Notes: generated by a model not told the origin, from the sequence alone. Shown: positions 35,171 through 44,830, counted from the first letter of the stretch. The stretch is DNA of 64,000 nucleotides from Catellatospora citrea (GCF_003610235.1 NZ_RAPR01000001.1:1-64000), one strand, 5' to 3'. Numbers and translations are program-made.

Positions 35171-37045
35171 TCAGCCGGTGGGGAAGCTGTCCGCGGTACG
35201 GATCCGGTCGCGCACCCAGACCCCGGCGGGCTTGAGCCTGCTGGTTCCGGCGTACGGGCCGGTGCCGCAGGTCCCCGTCGTGAAGACGGCCCCGGTGCGG
35301 AAGTCGTCGCTGTAGTTCCAGTTCGTCCAGCTGATCTTCTTGGCGGCCATCAGGTCGAGGTACGCCTGTGCCTGGGTGAAGTTGTTCGGGCCGTCGCCGG
35401 ACGCCTCCTGGGTGCCGAACTCGGTGACGAACATCGGGATCTGGTCGGCCGCCCGCGACAGCGCGTTGAGATAGCTGCTGCCGTGGGAGGCGGCATAGAA
35501 GTGGAAGGTGTACATGATGTTGGTCGCGTTCACCTTGTTGTTGATCACTTCGGTCTCGCTGGCCCCGTCGGACAGGCCCAGTGACGACCAGGCCCGGGTG
35601 CCGACCAGCACGACCGCGTCGGAGTCGATGGCGCGGATGGTCGGGATGATCTGCTCGGCGTAGCTCTTGATCGCGGCCCAGCCGACGCCGTTGGGCTCGT
35701 TGGCCACCTCGTACAGGATGTTGGTCTTGGCCGCGTGCCGCTGGGCGATCGCGGTGAAGAAGGTGCGGGCGCGGGCCAGGTTGTAGTTCGGGTCGCCCGG
35801 GGTGAGCATGTGCCAGTCCACGATGACGTACATGCCGCGGGCGGTGGCCTGCTCGATGTAGCCGTGCACCCGGTCGGTGAACAGCTGCGGGTTGGTCTCG
35901 TAGCCGTCCTCCTGAATGTACATGGACACCCGCAGCACGTCGGCGTTCCAGTCGGTCGCCAGCGCGTTGAGCGAGGCGTCGTTGACGCACTGCGGGTACC
36001 ACTGGATGCCGTGCGTCGACATGCCGCGCAGCTGGATCGGCTGGTTGTACCGGTTGCACAGCTTCACGCCGCAGACCCGCAGCTGCCCGTTGATCGCGAC
36101 CGGCGTCGTGCCGGTGGGCGGGCTCGGCGAGGCCGACGGGCTGGGCGGCACGGACGGGCCGGTGCCGTAGACGTCGAACTCCCACAGCGAGTACCCCCAC
36201 TGGGTCGCCCGCGCGGTGCCGTACACCCGCACGTAACGGCCGCTGGCGGTCAGCCCGGTGATCGAGTCCGTGCCGCCGTTGCCGCTGGTCGTGCTGTAGA
36301 CGCTGGTCCAGGCGTTGCCGTCGGGCGAGACCTCGATCCGGTACGCGGTCGCGTAGGCCGCCTCCCAGTTCAGCTCGACCCGGCTGATCGCCGCCGGCGC
36401 GCCCAGGTCGACGCGCAGCCACTGCGGGTCGACGCCGGCCGCGCTGGCCCACCGGGTCGCGGTGCTGCCGTCGACGGCGTTGCCGGCCGGCAGGGTGGCG
36501 TCCTCGACCGACGACGCGGTCGCGGGCTTGCCGCGCGACAGCAGCGTCTGCGTCGGCGCGGTGTTCACCTCGACGTCGAGGTAGTCGAGGTTCGCGGTGC
36601 CCTGGGCGGTGGTCGCCGCCACCCGGACGGTGTTGGTGCCGGCCGCGAGGAGCGCGGTGACGGTCTTGTCGGTCCAGGTGGTCCACGCGCTGGTGGCGTT
36701 GAAGGCGCCGGCGGCGGACACGACGGCGCCGTTGACGATGACGTCGGCGGGCCGGTTGGCCCCGCTGCCGTTGGCATACCGGATGGTCAGGGTCGCGTTT
36801 GCGGCGCTGGGCAGGGTGACCGTCCACTGCACCGCCGAGCCGATCGCGTTGTCGGTGTTGACGAACCCCGAGCCGGAATACCCGGCGTGGTTGGACTCCA
36901 CCACGCCCTGCGCGATGGTCGCCGACTCCGCCTCGTAGCGGGTCGGCGCGGCCCACGCCGGCAGGGTCGCGCCGACGGCGAGGGCGGTCAGTGTCACCAG
37001 TGACGCGACGGTGGCCGCGCGCCAGGGCCTGCTGAAGATCTTCAT
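35171..37045 (-). CDS. Secreted GH5 endoglucanase with CBM6/35 and F5/8C (CBM32-like) modules
   Basis: Protein of 624 residues. Signal peptide 1-32 (…LPAWA-A). CBM6/35-type domain 37-160 (YEAESATIAQG, RYANGSGANRPADVIVNG). F5/8 type C domain 165-293 (ATRWASAAGVDPQWLRVDLG). Ser/Pro linker 297-312. GH5 catalytic domain 318-624, with acid/base E450 in LYEVANEPNG and nucleophile E542 in FVTEFGTQEASG. It should cleave beta-1,4-glucan or a related polymer outside the cell. It lies 62 nt after the sugar dehydrogenase gene on the same strand, without a visible promoter between, so the two probably form one operon. Confidence 0.93.
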   Translation of the reverse strand: MKIFSRPWRAATVASLVTLTALAVGATLPAWAAPTRYEAESATIAQGVVESNHAGYSGSGFVNTDNAIGSAVQWTVTLPSAANATLTIRYANGSGANRPADVIVNGAVVSAAGAFNATSAWTTWTDKTVTALLAAGTNTVRVAATTAQGTANLDYLDVEVNTAPTQTLLSRGKPATASSVEDATLPAGNAVDGSTATRWASAAGVDPQWLRVDLGAPAAISRVELNWEAAYATAYRIEVSPDGNAWTSVYSTTSGNGGTDSITGLTASGRYVRVYGTARATQWGYSLWEFDVYGTGPSVPPSPSASPSPPTGTTPVAINGQLRVCGVKLCNRYNQPIQLRGMSTHGIQWYPQCVNDASLNALATDWNADVLRVSMYIQEDGYETNPQLFTDRVHGYIEQATARGMYVIVDWHMLTPGDPNYNLARARTFFTAIAQRHAAKTNILYEVANEPNGVGWAAIKSYAEQIIPTIRAIDSDAVVLVGTRAWSSLGLSDGASETEVINNKVNATNIMYTFHFYAASHGSSYLNALSRAADQIPMFVTEFGTQEASGDGPNNFTQAQAYLDLMAAKKISWTNWNYSDDFRTGAVFTTGTCGTGPYAGTSRLKPAGVWVRDRIRTADSFPTG

Positions 37046-37107
37046 GCACGAACTCCTTGCTGTCGTCGGGCGCGGGCCCGTGGCAGGTCGCCACGGGCCC
37101 GCACCGG

Positions 37108-39549
37108 TCAGGACGCGAAGCGCAGTCGCACGATGACGTTGTTGAGCACCGTCGGCGTGCCGCCGTTCATGTCGTTGTTGGTCGAGGTGAGCCAGAGCCC
37201 GCCATCAGGCGTCTTGACCACGGTGCGCAGCCGGCCCCAGGAGCCGTTGAAGAAGGCCCGGGGTGTGTCGGTGGTGTTCCCGGTGATCCGCATGACCCAC
37301 AGCCGGGTGCCGCGCACGGCTGCCATGTAGATCCAGTCGTTGACGATCTCCAGGCCGCTCGGCGAGGCCGACGCGGTGCTCCAGGTCCGCACCGGGTTGA
37401 CGAAGCTGGGGTTGCTGCACGTGCCTTCGCAGGTCGGCCAGCCGTAGTTGGAGCCCGCGGTGATGATGTTGAGCTCGTCCCAGGTGTTGTCGCCGAACTC
37501 CGACGACCACAGCCGGCCCTGGGAGTCCCAGGCCAGGCCCTGCGGGTTGCGGTGGCCCCAGCTGTAGACCCGGGTGCCGAACGGGTTGCCCGGCGCGGCC
37601 GCCCCGGTCGTGGTGACCCGCAGGATCTTGCCGTTGAGCGAGTTGAGGTTCTGCGCCCGGCTGCTGTCCTGGCCGTCGCCGGTGGTGACGTAGAGGTATC
37701 CGTCGGGGCCGAACTTGACCCGGCCGCCGTTGTGGAACCTGTTCTTGGCGATGCCGGTGACCAGCGCCTCGCGCGGGCCGATGGTCCCGTTCTCGAACTT
37801 GAACCGGACGAGGCGGTTGTCCGACGCGGCGGTGTGGAACGCGTACACCCAGTGGTCGGTGGCGAAGTTCGGGCCGACGGCCAGGCCCAGCAGGCCGCCC
37901 TCGCCGGTCGTGGTGACCGCCTCGGTGATGGTGCCGACCACGGTCTTCTGCCCGGCCAGGGTCACCCGGACGATCTCGAACCGGTCCCGCTCGGCGACCA
38001 GCGCGCTGCCGTCGGGCAGGAAGGCGATGCCCCACGGCAGGTCGAGCTGGGTGTTGACGTTGCGGTCGAAGACCGGGTCGCCGCCGCCGGCCTGCGTCGA
38101 GGTGGTCACCGCCAGCACCGGGCTGACCGGCGAGGTGTTGCCGTTGGCGTCGTAGGCCAGCACCGTGTACTGGTACGTCGTCGCGGGGGTGAGCCCGGTG
38201 TCCGACGCGGTCAGGTCGGGCACGTCGGCGATCTGGACGCCGTTGCGCGACACCCGGTAGCCCCGCACGCCGACGTTGTCGGTGGCGGCATTCCAGGCCA
38301 GCGTCACCGTGCTCGCAGTGACGCCGGTGGTGCGCAGGTTGGCCGGGGTGGTCGGCGGCTGGGTGTCGGTGCTGGGCGGGGTGGTGACCGCGAGGTTGTT
38401 GCTGCCCTGCGACGGGTTGCCCGCCGCGTCGTAGGCCAGCACGCTGAACACGTACGACGTGTTCGGCTGCAGGGTCAGCGTGGCGGTGAGGATGTTGCCG
38501 CCGACCTCGGCGACCACGTTGCCGCCGTTGTAGACGACGTAGCGGGACACGGCGACGTTGTCGGTGGACGCGTTCCAGGCCAGGTCGACGCCGGTGGGCC
38601 GGACCACGCCGACGACCCGCAGGCTGCTGGGCGCGGTCGGCGGCTGGCTGTCGGAGGGTGCGGTGACCCGCAGCCGGTCCAGGTTCGGGCCGCCGTTGAC
38701 GGTGGTGGCGGCGGCCCGGATCGTGTTGGTCCCGGCGGTCAGGCTGGCCGTGATCGTCTTGTCGACCCAGGTGGGCCAGGCGCCGGTGCCGGGGAAGGAC
38801 AATCCGGGTGCGGCGGGGCTGCCGTTGACGGTGATGTCCATGGGCCGGTCGATGGTGGTGCCGTTGGCGTACCGCAGCGTCAGCGGGTAGTTGCCGGCGG
38901 CGGTCACCGACACGGTGAACTGCACGTACGACCCGGTCACGTTGTCATAGTTGACGAATCCGGTGCCGGTGTAGCCGGCGTGGTTGGACTCGACCAGGCC
39001 CTGCGAGATCGTGGCGCTCTCGGCCTGGTAGTCGGTGAACGCGGGCGGCGGTCCGGCGGCCAGGTTCCACTGCTGGCTGGTCAGGCCGGCGATGCAGGTC
39101 CAGATGTGCAGCTTGGCGGCGTCGGCGGTGCTGCCGCCGACCACGTCGAGGCACTTGCCGGTGACCGGGTTGACCAGCGTGCGGGCCGTGCTGCTGTAGG
39201 TCCACTGCTGGTTGGGGTTCGTCGCCGAGCAGTCCCAGATCTGCACCTTGGTGCCGTTGGCGTTGACGCCGCCCGCGACGTCGAGGCACTTGTTGCCGAG
39301 GGCGCGGATCGTGCCGTCGGTGCCGACGGTCCAGGTCTGCGCGGTGGTGGCGTTGCAGGTGTAGATCTGCACCTGGGTGCCGTTGACGGTGCTGGCGGAC
39401 GGGATGTCGATGCACTTGCCGGACGCGACACCGGTGATCGGGCCGACGGTGTCGGCCGCGGCGGGGGCTGCCACGGCGATCTCGACGGTGGCGGCGACCA
39501 GTAGCGCGGTGGCGAGCAGGGCGAGACGCCTGATCGGCGGTGAGTTCAT
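37108..39549 (-). CDS. Secreted PQQ-type sugar dehydrogenase with ricin-B lectin, CBM6/35 and two FN3 modules
   Basis: Protein of 813 residues. Signal peptide about 1-32. Ricin-B/CBM13 trefoil about 35-160 with QxW-like AQTWTVG, NQQWTYS, SQQWNLA. CBM6/35 about 165-290, closely related to that of the neighbouring GH5. Two FN3 domains about 295-470. The catalytic six-bladed soluble-glucose/sorbosone-dehydrogenase-like domain fills the rest: LDLPWGIAFLPDGSALVAERD, GEGGLLGLAVGPNFATDHWVY, HNGGRVKFGPDGYLYVTTGDG, YSWGHRNPQGLAWDSQGRLW. It likely oxidises sugars freed at the polymer surface. ATG 39549 begins a clear signal peptide; frames upstream are shadows. Confidence 0.92.
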   Translation of the reverse strand: MNSPPIRRLALLATALLVAATVEIAVAAPAAADTVGPITGVASGKCIDIPSASTVNGTQVQIYTCNATTAQTWTVGTDGTIRALGNKCLDVAGGVNANGTKVQIWDCSATNPNQQWTYSSTARTLVNPVTGKCLDVVGGSTADAAKLHIWTCIAGLTSQQWNLAAGPPPAFTDYQAESATISQGLVESNHAGYTGTGFVNYDNVTGSYVQFTVSVTAAGNYPLTLRYANGTTIDRPMDITVNGSPAAPGLSFPGTGAWPTWVDKTITASLTAGTNTIRAAATTVNGGPNLDRLRVTAPSDSQPPTAPSSLRVVGVVRPTGVDLAWNASTDNVAVSRYVVYNGGNVVAEVGGNILTATLTLQPNTSYVFSVLAYDAAGNPSQGSNNLAVTTPPSTDTQPPTTPANLRTTGVTASTVTLAWNAATDNVGVRGYRVSRNGVQIADVPDLTASDTGLTPATTYQYTVLAYDANGNTSPVSPVLAVTTSTQAGGGDPVFDRNVNTQLDLPWGIAFLPDGSALVAERDRFEIVRVTLAGQKTVVGTITEAVTTTGEGGLLGLAVGPNFATDHWVYAFHTAASDNRLVRFKFENGTIGPREALVTGIAKNRFHNGGRVKFGPDGYLYVTTGDGQDSSRAQNLNSLNGKILRVTTTGAAAPGNPFGTRVYSWGHRNPQGLAWDSQGRLWSSEFGDNTWDELNIITAGSNYGWPTCEGTCSNPSFVNPVRTWSTASASPSGLEIVNDWIYMAAVRGTRLWVMRITGNTTDTPRAFFNGSWGRLRTVVKTPDGGLWLTSTNNDMNGGTPTVLNNVIVRLRFAS

Positions 39550-39828
39550 CGGGGGGCTCCGTTCCTGGCGGCGGCGCGCGACGGGATCGCGGGCGCTCGG
39601 ACGGTGGACCACGCGGCGTTGCCTGCCAGTGTTAGTTAAGTTAACTTATAGACCGTGGACCATATTGGCTCTCATGAGTGCGGTCAAGCCGAACAGTCCG
39701 AATTGGCATGCCCGACACCCGCACCCCAGCCCGTTTGACGCATTCGCGAACACCGATCTACGATGTGGCTCTTCGGCGAACCGCATGTGTTTCACCTGCC
39801 CGTCCGTCCCCCATCCGGGAGCACCCGC
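39550..39828. promoter_or_regulatory. Divergent promoter region of the carbohydrate cluster
   Basis: Within the gap, a perfect 12-bp palindrome TAAGTTAACTTA lies at 39637-39648, about 90 nt upstream of the minus-strand dehydrogenase start. For the plus gene, TTGACG (39735-39740) and TACGAT (39759-39764) form a promoter with an 18-nt spacer, 65 nt before ATG 39829. A shared repressor acting at the palindrome is plausible. Confidence 0.55.
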
Positions 39829-42800
39829 ATGAGTCGCCGCCGAAGCATCCTGCCCGTCATCGTCGCCCTCGCCGCCCTGGTGCTGTCCACCTCGGTGGCC
39901 GCGCCCGCGTCCGCCGCACCCCGGTTCCGGGTGCTGGTCTTCTCCAAGATCACGAACTTCTACCACGACTCGATCCCCGCCGGTGTCGCCGCCGTGCAGC
40001 AGCTCGGCGCCGCGCACAACTTCGAGGTCGAGGCCACCACCGACGCCGCCGCGTTCACCGACGCCAACCTGGCCCGGTTCGACGCGCTCGTCTTCAACAA
40101 CACCAACTCCACGCCCGCCTCCGGTGCCCTGCTCGACGCGTCGCAGCGGCTCGCCCTGCAGAACTTCATCCGCGGCGGCGGAGGCTGGGCCGGCCTGCAC
40201 GCCGCGTCGGCCAGCGAACGCGACTGGGCCTGGTACGACGGCCTGGTCGGCACGATCTTCGACTACCATCCGGACTTCACCGCGACCGGCGGCGTGTTCC
40301 CCGGCCGGATCAAGGTGCTGGACCGGGCGCACCCGTCCACCCGCAACCTTCCTGAGCTGTGGGAGCACAGCGAGGAGTGGTACAACTGGAAGACCAACCC
40401 GACCGGCCGGGTGCACACCCTCGCCCAGATCAAGGTCCGGGACGGCATCTCCGGCCTCGACGAGGGCGTCGACCACGCGTACTCGTGGTGCCAGAACTAC
40501 GACGGCGGCCGGTCCTGGTTCACCGCCGGCGGGCACAGCATCTCGTCGTTCAGCAACGCGCTGTTCCTGGAGCACCTGCGCTGGGGCATCGAGTGGGCCG
40601 CCGGCGCGGTCGCCGGCGACTGCAGCGCCACCCAGAACGGGCAGTTCCAGCGCGTGCCCCTGGTGAACGAGGATCTGGCCGACCCGTTCGAGCTGGCCGT
40701 CGCACCCGACCGGCGCGTCTTCTACATCCAGCGCACCGGCGCCGTGAAGGTGATCGATCAGGCCACCCTCGCCGTCACCACGCTGGTCGACTTCGCCTAC
40801 ACCCCCGCCCAGACCAGCCAGTCCGACGGGCTGCTGGGCCTGACCCTGGACAACGGCTTCGCCACCAACAACTGGCTCTATCTGCTGTGGTCGGACAAGA
40901 CCCTCAACCAGCTCAACCTGTCGCGGTTCACGGTCACCGGCGCGACGATCGCGCTCAGTTCGGAGAAGCGGCTGCTGACCATCCCGACGCTGCGCGGGGA
41001 GGCCCGCGCCAACTCCCACATGGGCGGCTCCATCGCCATGGGCAGGGACGGCAACCTCTACGCCGCGATCGGCGACAACACCGACCCGTTCGAGTCCAGC
41101 GGCTACACCCCGATCGACGAGCGGGCCGGGCGGCGGGCGTTCGACGCCCAGGGCACCTCGGGCAACACCAACGACCTGCGCGGCAAGATCCTGCGGATCC
41201 GCCCGCAGGCCGACGGCACCTACACCGTTCCGGCGGGCAACCTGTTCGCGCCGGGCACGGCCAGGACCAGGGCCGAGGTGTACGCGATGGGCTTCCGCAA
41301 CCCGTTCCGGATCACCATCGACCCGCTGTCCAACGCGGTCATGGTCGCCGACTACGGGCCTGACGCGACGGCCGCCAACGCCAACCGCGGGCCCGAGGGC
41401 ACCGTCGAGTTCAACCGGGTCACCAGCGCCGGCAACTACGGCTGGCCGTACTGCATCGGCAACAACATCGCCTTCAACGACTACAACTTCGCGACCAGTA
41501 CCTCAGGGGCGAAGTTCAACTGCGCCGCCCCGGTCAACAACTCCCCCAACAACACCGGCCTGACCAATCTGCCCGCCGCCCGCGGCGCCCTGGTCTGGTA
41601 CGCCTACTCCGCCTCCACCCAGTTCCCGGAGGTCGGCACGGGCGGCGGCGGCCCGATGAGCGGCCCCGTCTACGACTACGACCCGGCCAACCCGCGCATC
41701 TCGAAGTTCCCCGAGTACTTCGAGGGCAAGTGGATCGTGTACGAGCTGACCCGGCAGTGGTGGAAGACCCTCTCGCTGCACCAGACGGCGCAGACGTTCA
41801 CCGACCCGCGCTTCGGACCCACCACGGTCGGCGGGCTGCAGTCCATCAACGGCATCTTCGCGGGCATGAGCTGGATCCAGCCGTTCGAGGCCGAGTTCGG
41901 GCCCGACGGCTCGCTGTACGTGATCGACTTCGGGGCCGGGTCCGGCAGCGGGCGCGGCGGCTCCAACGAGGGCGCGGGCATCTACCGGATCGACTACGTG
42001 GCCAACGGACTGCCGCCCACCGCGAAGATCACCGCGAGCCGGGACAACGGCCCCGCGCCGCTGGCCGTGACGTTCTCCAGCGCCGGATCGGTCGGGGCGA
42101 CCGGCTACGCGTGGGACTTCGACGGCAACGGCACCGTCGACTCCACCGCCGCCAACCCGTCGTACACGTACACCACCAGGGGCCGGTTCAACGCCCGGCT
42201 GACCGTCACCGGCGCGGCCGGGCTGAGCGCCGTGGCCAGCACCGAGATCACCGTCGGCAACACCCGCCCGACGGTCACCATCAACGTGCCGCAGGGCGGC
42301 TTCTTCGAGTTCGGCGACCGCATCCCGTACACGGTCACGGTCACCGACCCGGAGGACACGACCATCGACTGCAACCGCGTCGTGGTGCAGACCCTGCTCG
42401 GCCACGACTCGCACGCGCACCCGCTGGACAACTACGTCGGCTGCTCCGGCACGCTGGTCACCGAGTCCGGCGGCGGCGACGGGCACGGCCCGGGCACCAA
42501 TCTGTTCACCCTGATCAGCGCCCAGTACACCGACGCGGGCGCGACCGGCGCGCCCGCGCTGGTCGGCTCCCTGCAGGTGGAGCTGCAGACCCGCAGCATG
42601 GAAGCCGAGCACTTCGACGCCGCCTCCGGCGTGAGCGTGCTCGACCGGGCGACCGCCCAGGCCGGACGACGGCTCGGCGACATCGACAACGGAGACTGGA
42701 TCAACATCGGGCCGGTCAACCTGCAGAACATCAGCGGCGTCGTGGTCGGGGCCAGCTCGGCGGGCACCGGCGGCACGATCGAGTTCCGCAACGGCTCCCC

Positions 42801-43260
42801 CACCGGCGCACTGCTGGGCACGGCGACCATCCCGGTCACCGGCAGCTACGACTCGGTGGTGTCGCCGACGGTCGCGCTGGCCAACCCCGGTGGCACCTTC
42901 ACGCTCTACCTCAGGTTCGTGAAGTCCGGGCAGACCGGTGACCCCGACATCATGGCCCTGGACTGGCTGCGCTTCAACGGCCGGGGCGTGAAGGCCGAGA
43001 CCGGTGCGACGCTGTCGGTCACGGCCACGCCGACCACCGGCACCGGCCCGCTGACCGTCGCCTTCAACAGCACCGCCACGGCCCCACCGGGACGCACCAT
43101 CGTGGACCGCGAGTGGCGCTTCGGCGACAACACCGCCACGGTCCACGCCGCGTCGGCCAGTCACGTCTACACCCGCAAGGGCACCTACACCGCCTGGCTG
43201 ACGCTGACCGACAGCGTCGGCGCCACCCACTCCAGCAGCGCGGTGATCACCGTGAACTGA
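39829..43260 (+). CDS. Secreted multi-domain ThuA / sugar dehydrogenase / PKD / CBM6 protein
   Basis: Protein of 1143 residues. Signal peptide 1-27 (SAA-APRF). ThuA-like domain about 29-245 (FRVLVFSKITNFYHDSIPAG, FIRGGGGWAGLHAAS, HSISSFSNALFLEHLRWGIEWA). Sugar-dehydrogenase-like propeller about 285-725 (FELAVAPDRRVFYIQRTGAVKVID, GLLGLTLDNGFATNNWLYLLW, NYGWPYCIGNN). PKD about 730-815, a linker region with HDSHAHPL, CBM6-like about 920-1055 (MEAEHFDAASGVSVLD, GDWINIGPVNLQ), and a last PKD about 1060-1143. ThuA proteins convert 3-keto sugars, so the combination suggests oxidation and handling of sugars. A start at ATG 39829 gives the signal peptide directly. Confidence 0.92.
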   Translation: MSRRRSILPVIVALAALVLSTSVAAPASAAPRFRVLVFSKITNFYHDSIPAGVAAVQQLGAAHNFEVEATTDAAAFTDANLARFDALVFNNTNSTPASGALLDASQRLALQNFIRGGGGWAGLHAASASERDWAWYDGLVGTIFDYHPDFTATGGVFPGRIKVLDRAHPSTRNLPELWEHSEEWYNWKTNPTGRVHTLAQIKVRDGISGLDEGVDHAYSWCQNYDGGRSWFTAGGHSISSFSNALFLEHLRWGIEWAAGAVAGDCSATQNGQFQRVPLVNEDLADPFELAVAPDRRVFYIQRTGAVKVIDQATLAVTTLVDFAYTPAQTSQSDGLLGLTLDNGFATNNWLYLLWSDKTLNQLNLSRFTVTGATIALSSEKRLLTIPTLRGEARANSHMGGSIAMGRDGNLYAAIGDNTDPFESSGYTPIDERAGRRAFDAQGTSGNTNDLRGKILRIRPQADGTYTVPAGNLFAPGTARTRAEVYAMGFRNPFRITIDPLSNAVMVADYGPDATAANANRGPEGTVEFNRVTSAGNYGWPYCIGNNIAFNDYNFATSTSGAKFNCAAPVNNSPNNTGLTNLPAARGALVWYAYSASTQFPEVGTGGGGPMSGPVYDYDPANPRISKFPEYFEGKWIVYELTRQWWKTLSLHQTAQTFTDPRFGPTTVGGLQSINGIFAGMSWIQPFEAEFGPDGSLYVIDFGAGSGSGRGGSNEGAGIYRIDYVANGLPPTAKITASRDNGPAPLAVTFSSAGSVGATGYAWDFDGNGTVDSTAANPSYTYTTRGRFNARLTVTGAAGLSAVASTEITVGNTRPTVTINVPQGGFFEFGDRIPYTVTVTDPEDTTIDCNRVVVQTLLGHDSHAHPLDNYVGCSGTLVTESGGGDGHGPGTNLFTLISAQYTDAGATGAPALVGSLQVELQTRSMEAEHFDAASGVSVLDRATAQAGRRLGDIDNGDWINIGPVNLQNISGVVVGASSAGTGGTIEFRNGSPTGALLGTATIPVTGSYDSVVSPTVALANPGGTFTLYLRFVKSGQTGDPDIMALDWLRFNGRGVKAETGATLSVTATPTTGTGPLTVAFNSTATAPPGRTIVDREWRFGDNTATVHAASASHVYTRKGTYTAWLTLTDSVGATHSSSAVITVN

Positions 43261-43271
43261 CCAGCGGCCGT

Positions 43272-43300
43272 CGGCGGCCTCGAGCACTACGAGGCCGCCG
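43272..43300 (+). terminator. Hairpin terminator after the ThuA gene
   Basis: An 11-bp perfect stem (43272-43282 with 43290-43300) and 7-nt loop, starting 12 nt after the stop codon. Confidence 0.8.
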
Positions 43301-43346
43301 GCGGCAGGTCCGGCGCGGCGAGGTGATCACCAGCCGCGATCCGTCC

Positions 43347-43352
43347 GACAAT
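43347..43352 (+). promoter_or_regulatory. -10 box for a leaderless photolyase transcript
   Basis: GACAAT stands exactly 6 nt before ATG 43359. No Shine-Dalgarno is present. This fixes the start and separates the gene from the preceding unit, which ends in a hairpin. Confidence 0.55.
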
Positions 43353-43358
43353 GGCGAC

Positions 43359-44819
43359 ATGCGCCGCTGGCTGTTCGCCGACCAGCTCGGACCACACTTC
43401 CTCGACGACCCCGACCAGCCGGTGCTGCTGATCGAGTCGAAGGCGGTGTTCCGCCGCCGCGCCTTCCACCGCCAGAAGGCGCACCTCGTCCTGTCCGCGC
43501 TGCGCCACCGCGCCGCCGAACTCGGCGACCAAGCCTTACACCTGCGCACAGAGACCTACCGCGAGGCGCTGGCCCAGGTGCGCGAGCCGCTCGACGCCTG
43601 CCATCCCACGTCCCGCGCCGCGCGCGGCCTGGTCCGCTCCGCCGGGGTCACCGTGCACGAGCCCCGCGGCTTCGTCACCTCCCCCGGCCAGTTCACCGCC
43701 TGGGCGCAGGGCCGGCGCAGGCTGCGGCTGGAGGACTTCTACCGCCACGTACGGGTGCTGCACGACGTGCTCATGGACGGCGACGAACCCGCCGGCGGTC
43801 GGTGGAACCTCGACGCCGACAACCGCGAGCCGCCCCCGGCCGACGGCAGGCTCGACGTCCCGCCGCCGCCGATGCCCGTCGAGGACGACATCGACGCCCA
43901 GGTGCGCGCCGACCTCGACCGCTGGCAGGACGAAGGCATCGTCTTCACCGGACGCGACGGGCCGCGCCTGTTCCCGGTCACCCACGCCGAAGCCGCCGCC
44001 CGGCTGCGGCACTTCGTCACACACCGGCTGGCCGCGTTCGGCCCGTACGAGGACGCCATGCTCGCCGGTGACCCGTGGCTGGCCCACAGCATGCTGTCCG
44101 CCCCGCTCAACCTCGGGCTGCTCGACCCGATCGACGCCGTGCACCGGGCCGAGGCCGCGTACCGGGCCGGGCACGTTCCGCTGGCCGGCGCGGAAGGCTT
44201 CATCCGGCAGCTCATCGGCTGGCGCGACTACATCTGGCACCTGTACTGGCACCTCGGCGCGCGCTACCCCCGCACCAACAGGCTCGCCGCCCGCCACGCG
44301 CTGCCCCGATGGTTCGCCGACCTCGACGCCGACGCCGTGCAGGCCCGCTGCCTGTCGGATGTGCTGGCCGGAGTGCGTGACCGCGGCTGGGTCCACCACA
44401 TCCCGCGGCTGATGGTGCTGGGCAACTACGCGCTGCAGCGCGGCTGGCGACCGGCGGAGCTCGCCGACTGGTTCCACCGCAACTTCGTCGACGGGTACGA
44501 GTGGGTGATGACCGCCAACGTCGTCGGCATGAGCCAGTACGCCGACGCGGGCACGATAACCACCAAGCCGTACGCGGCGGGCGGCGCCTACCTCAACCGG
44601 ATGAGCGACTACTGCGGCTCCTGCCCGTACGACCCGCGCCACCGGCTGGGCGACGACGCCTGCCCCTACACCGCCGGATACTGGGCGTTCCTGCACCGCA
44701 ACCGGCAGCGGCTGCACGGCAACGTCCGGCTCGCGCAGCCGCTGCGCCAGCTCGACCGCTTGGCCGACCTGGACGCCGTTGTCGAGCAGGAACGCCACCG
44801 CGGCTCCCGCGCGCCCTGA
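43359..44819 (+). CDS. Iron-sulfur bacterial cryptochrome/photolyase (PhrB/CryB type)
   Basis: Protein of 486 residues of the deoxyribodipyrimidine photolyase-related family. N-terminal chromophore domain (WLFADQLGPHFLDD), then an alpha-helical FAD domain with EGFIRQLIGWRDYIWHLYW, NYALQRGWRPAELADWFHRNFVDGYEWVMTANVVGMSQYADAG in sections. Cysteines 331, 419, 422 and 435 (ARCLSDV, DYCGSCPY, DDACPYT) have the same spacing, 88-3-13, as the four ligands of the [4Fe-4S] cluster in Agrobacterium PhrB as I recall them. A (6-4) photolyase activity is therefore likely. A GTG at 43323 is an alternative start but less likely. Confidence 0.93.
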   Translation: MRRWLFADQLGPHFLDDPDQPVLLIESKAVFRRRAFHRQKAHLVLSALRHRAAELGDQALHLRTETYREALAQVREPLDACHPTSRAARGLVRSAGVTVHEPRGFVTSPGQFTAWAQGRRRLRLEDFYRHVRVLHDVLMDGDEPAGGRWNLDADNREPPPADGRLDVPPPPMPVEDDIDAQVRADLDRWQDEGIVFTGRDGPRLFPVTHAEAAARLRHFVTHRLAAFGPYEDAMLAGDPWLAHSMLSAPLNLGLLDPIDAVHRAEAAYRAGHVPLAGAEGFIRQLIGWRDYIWHLYWHLGARYPRTNRLAARHALPRWFADLDADAVQARCLSDVLAGVRDRGWVHHIPRLMVLGNYALQRGWRPAELADWFHRNFVDGYEWVMTANVVGMSQYADAGTITTKPYAAGGAYLNRMSDYCGSCPYDPRHRLGDDACPYTAGYWAFLHRNRQRLHGNVRLAQPLRQLDRLADLDAVVEQERHRGSRAP

Positions 44820-44830
44820 GCCGTCCGGCG

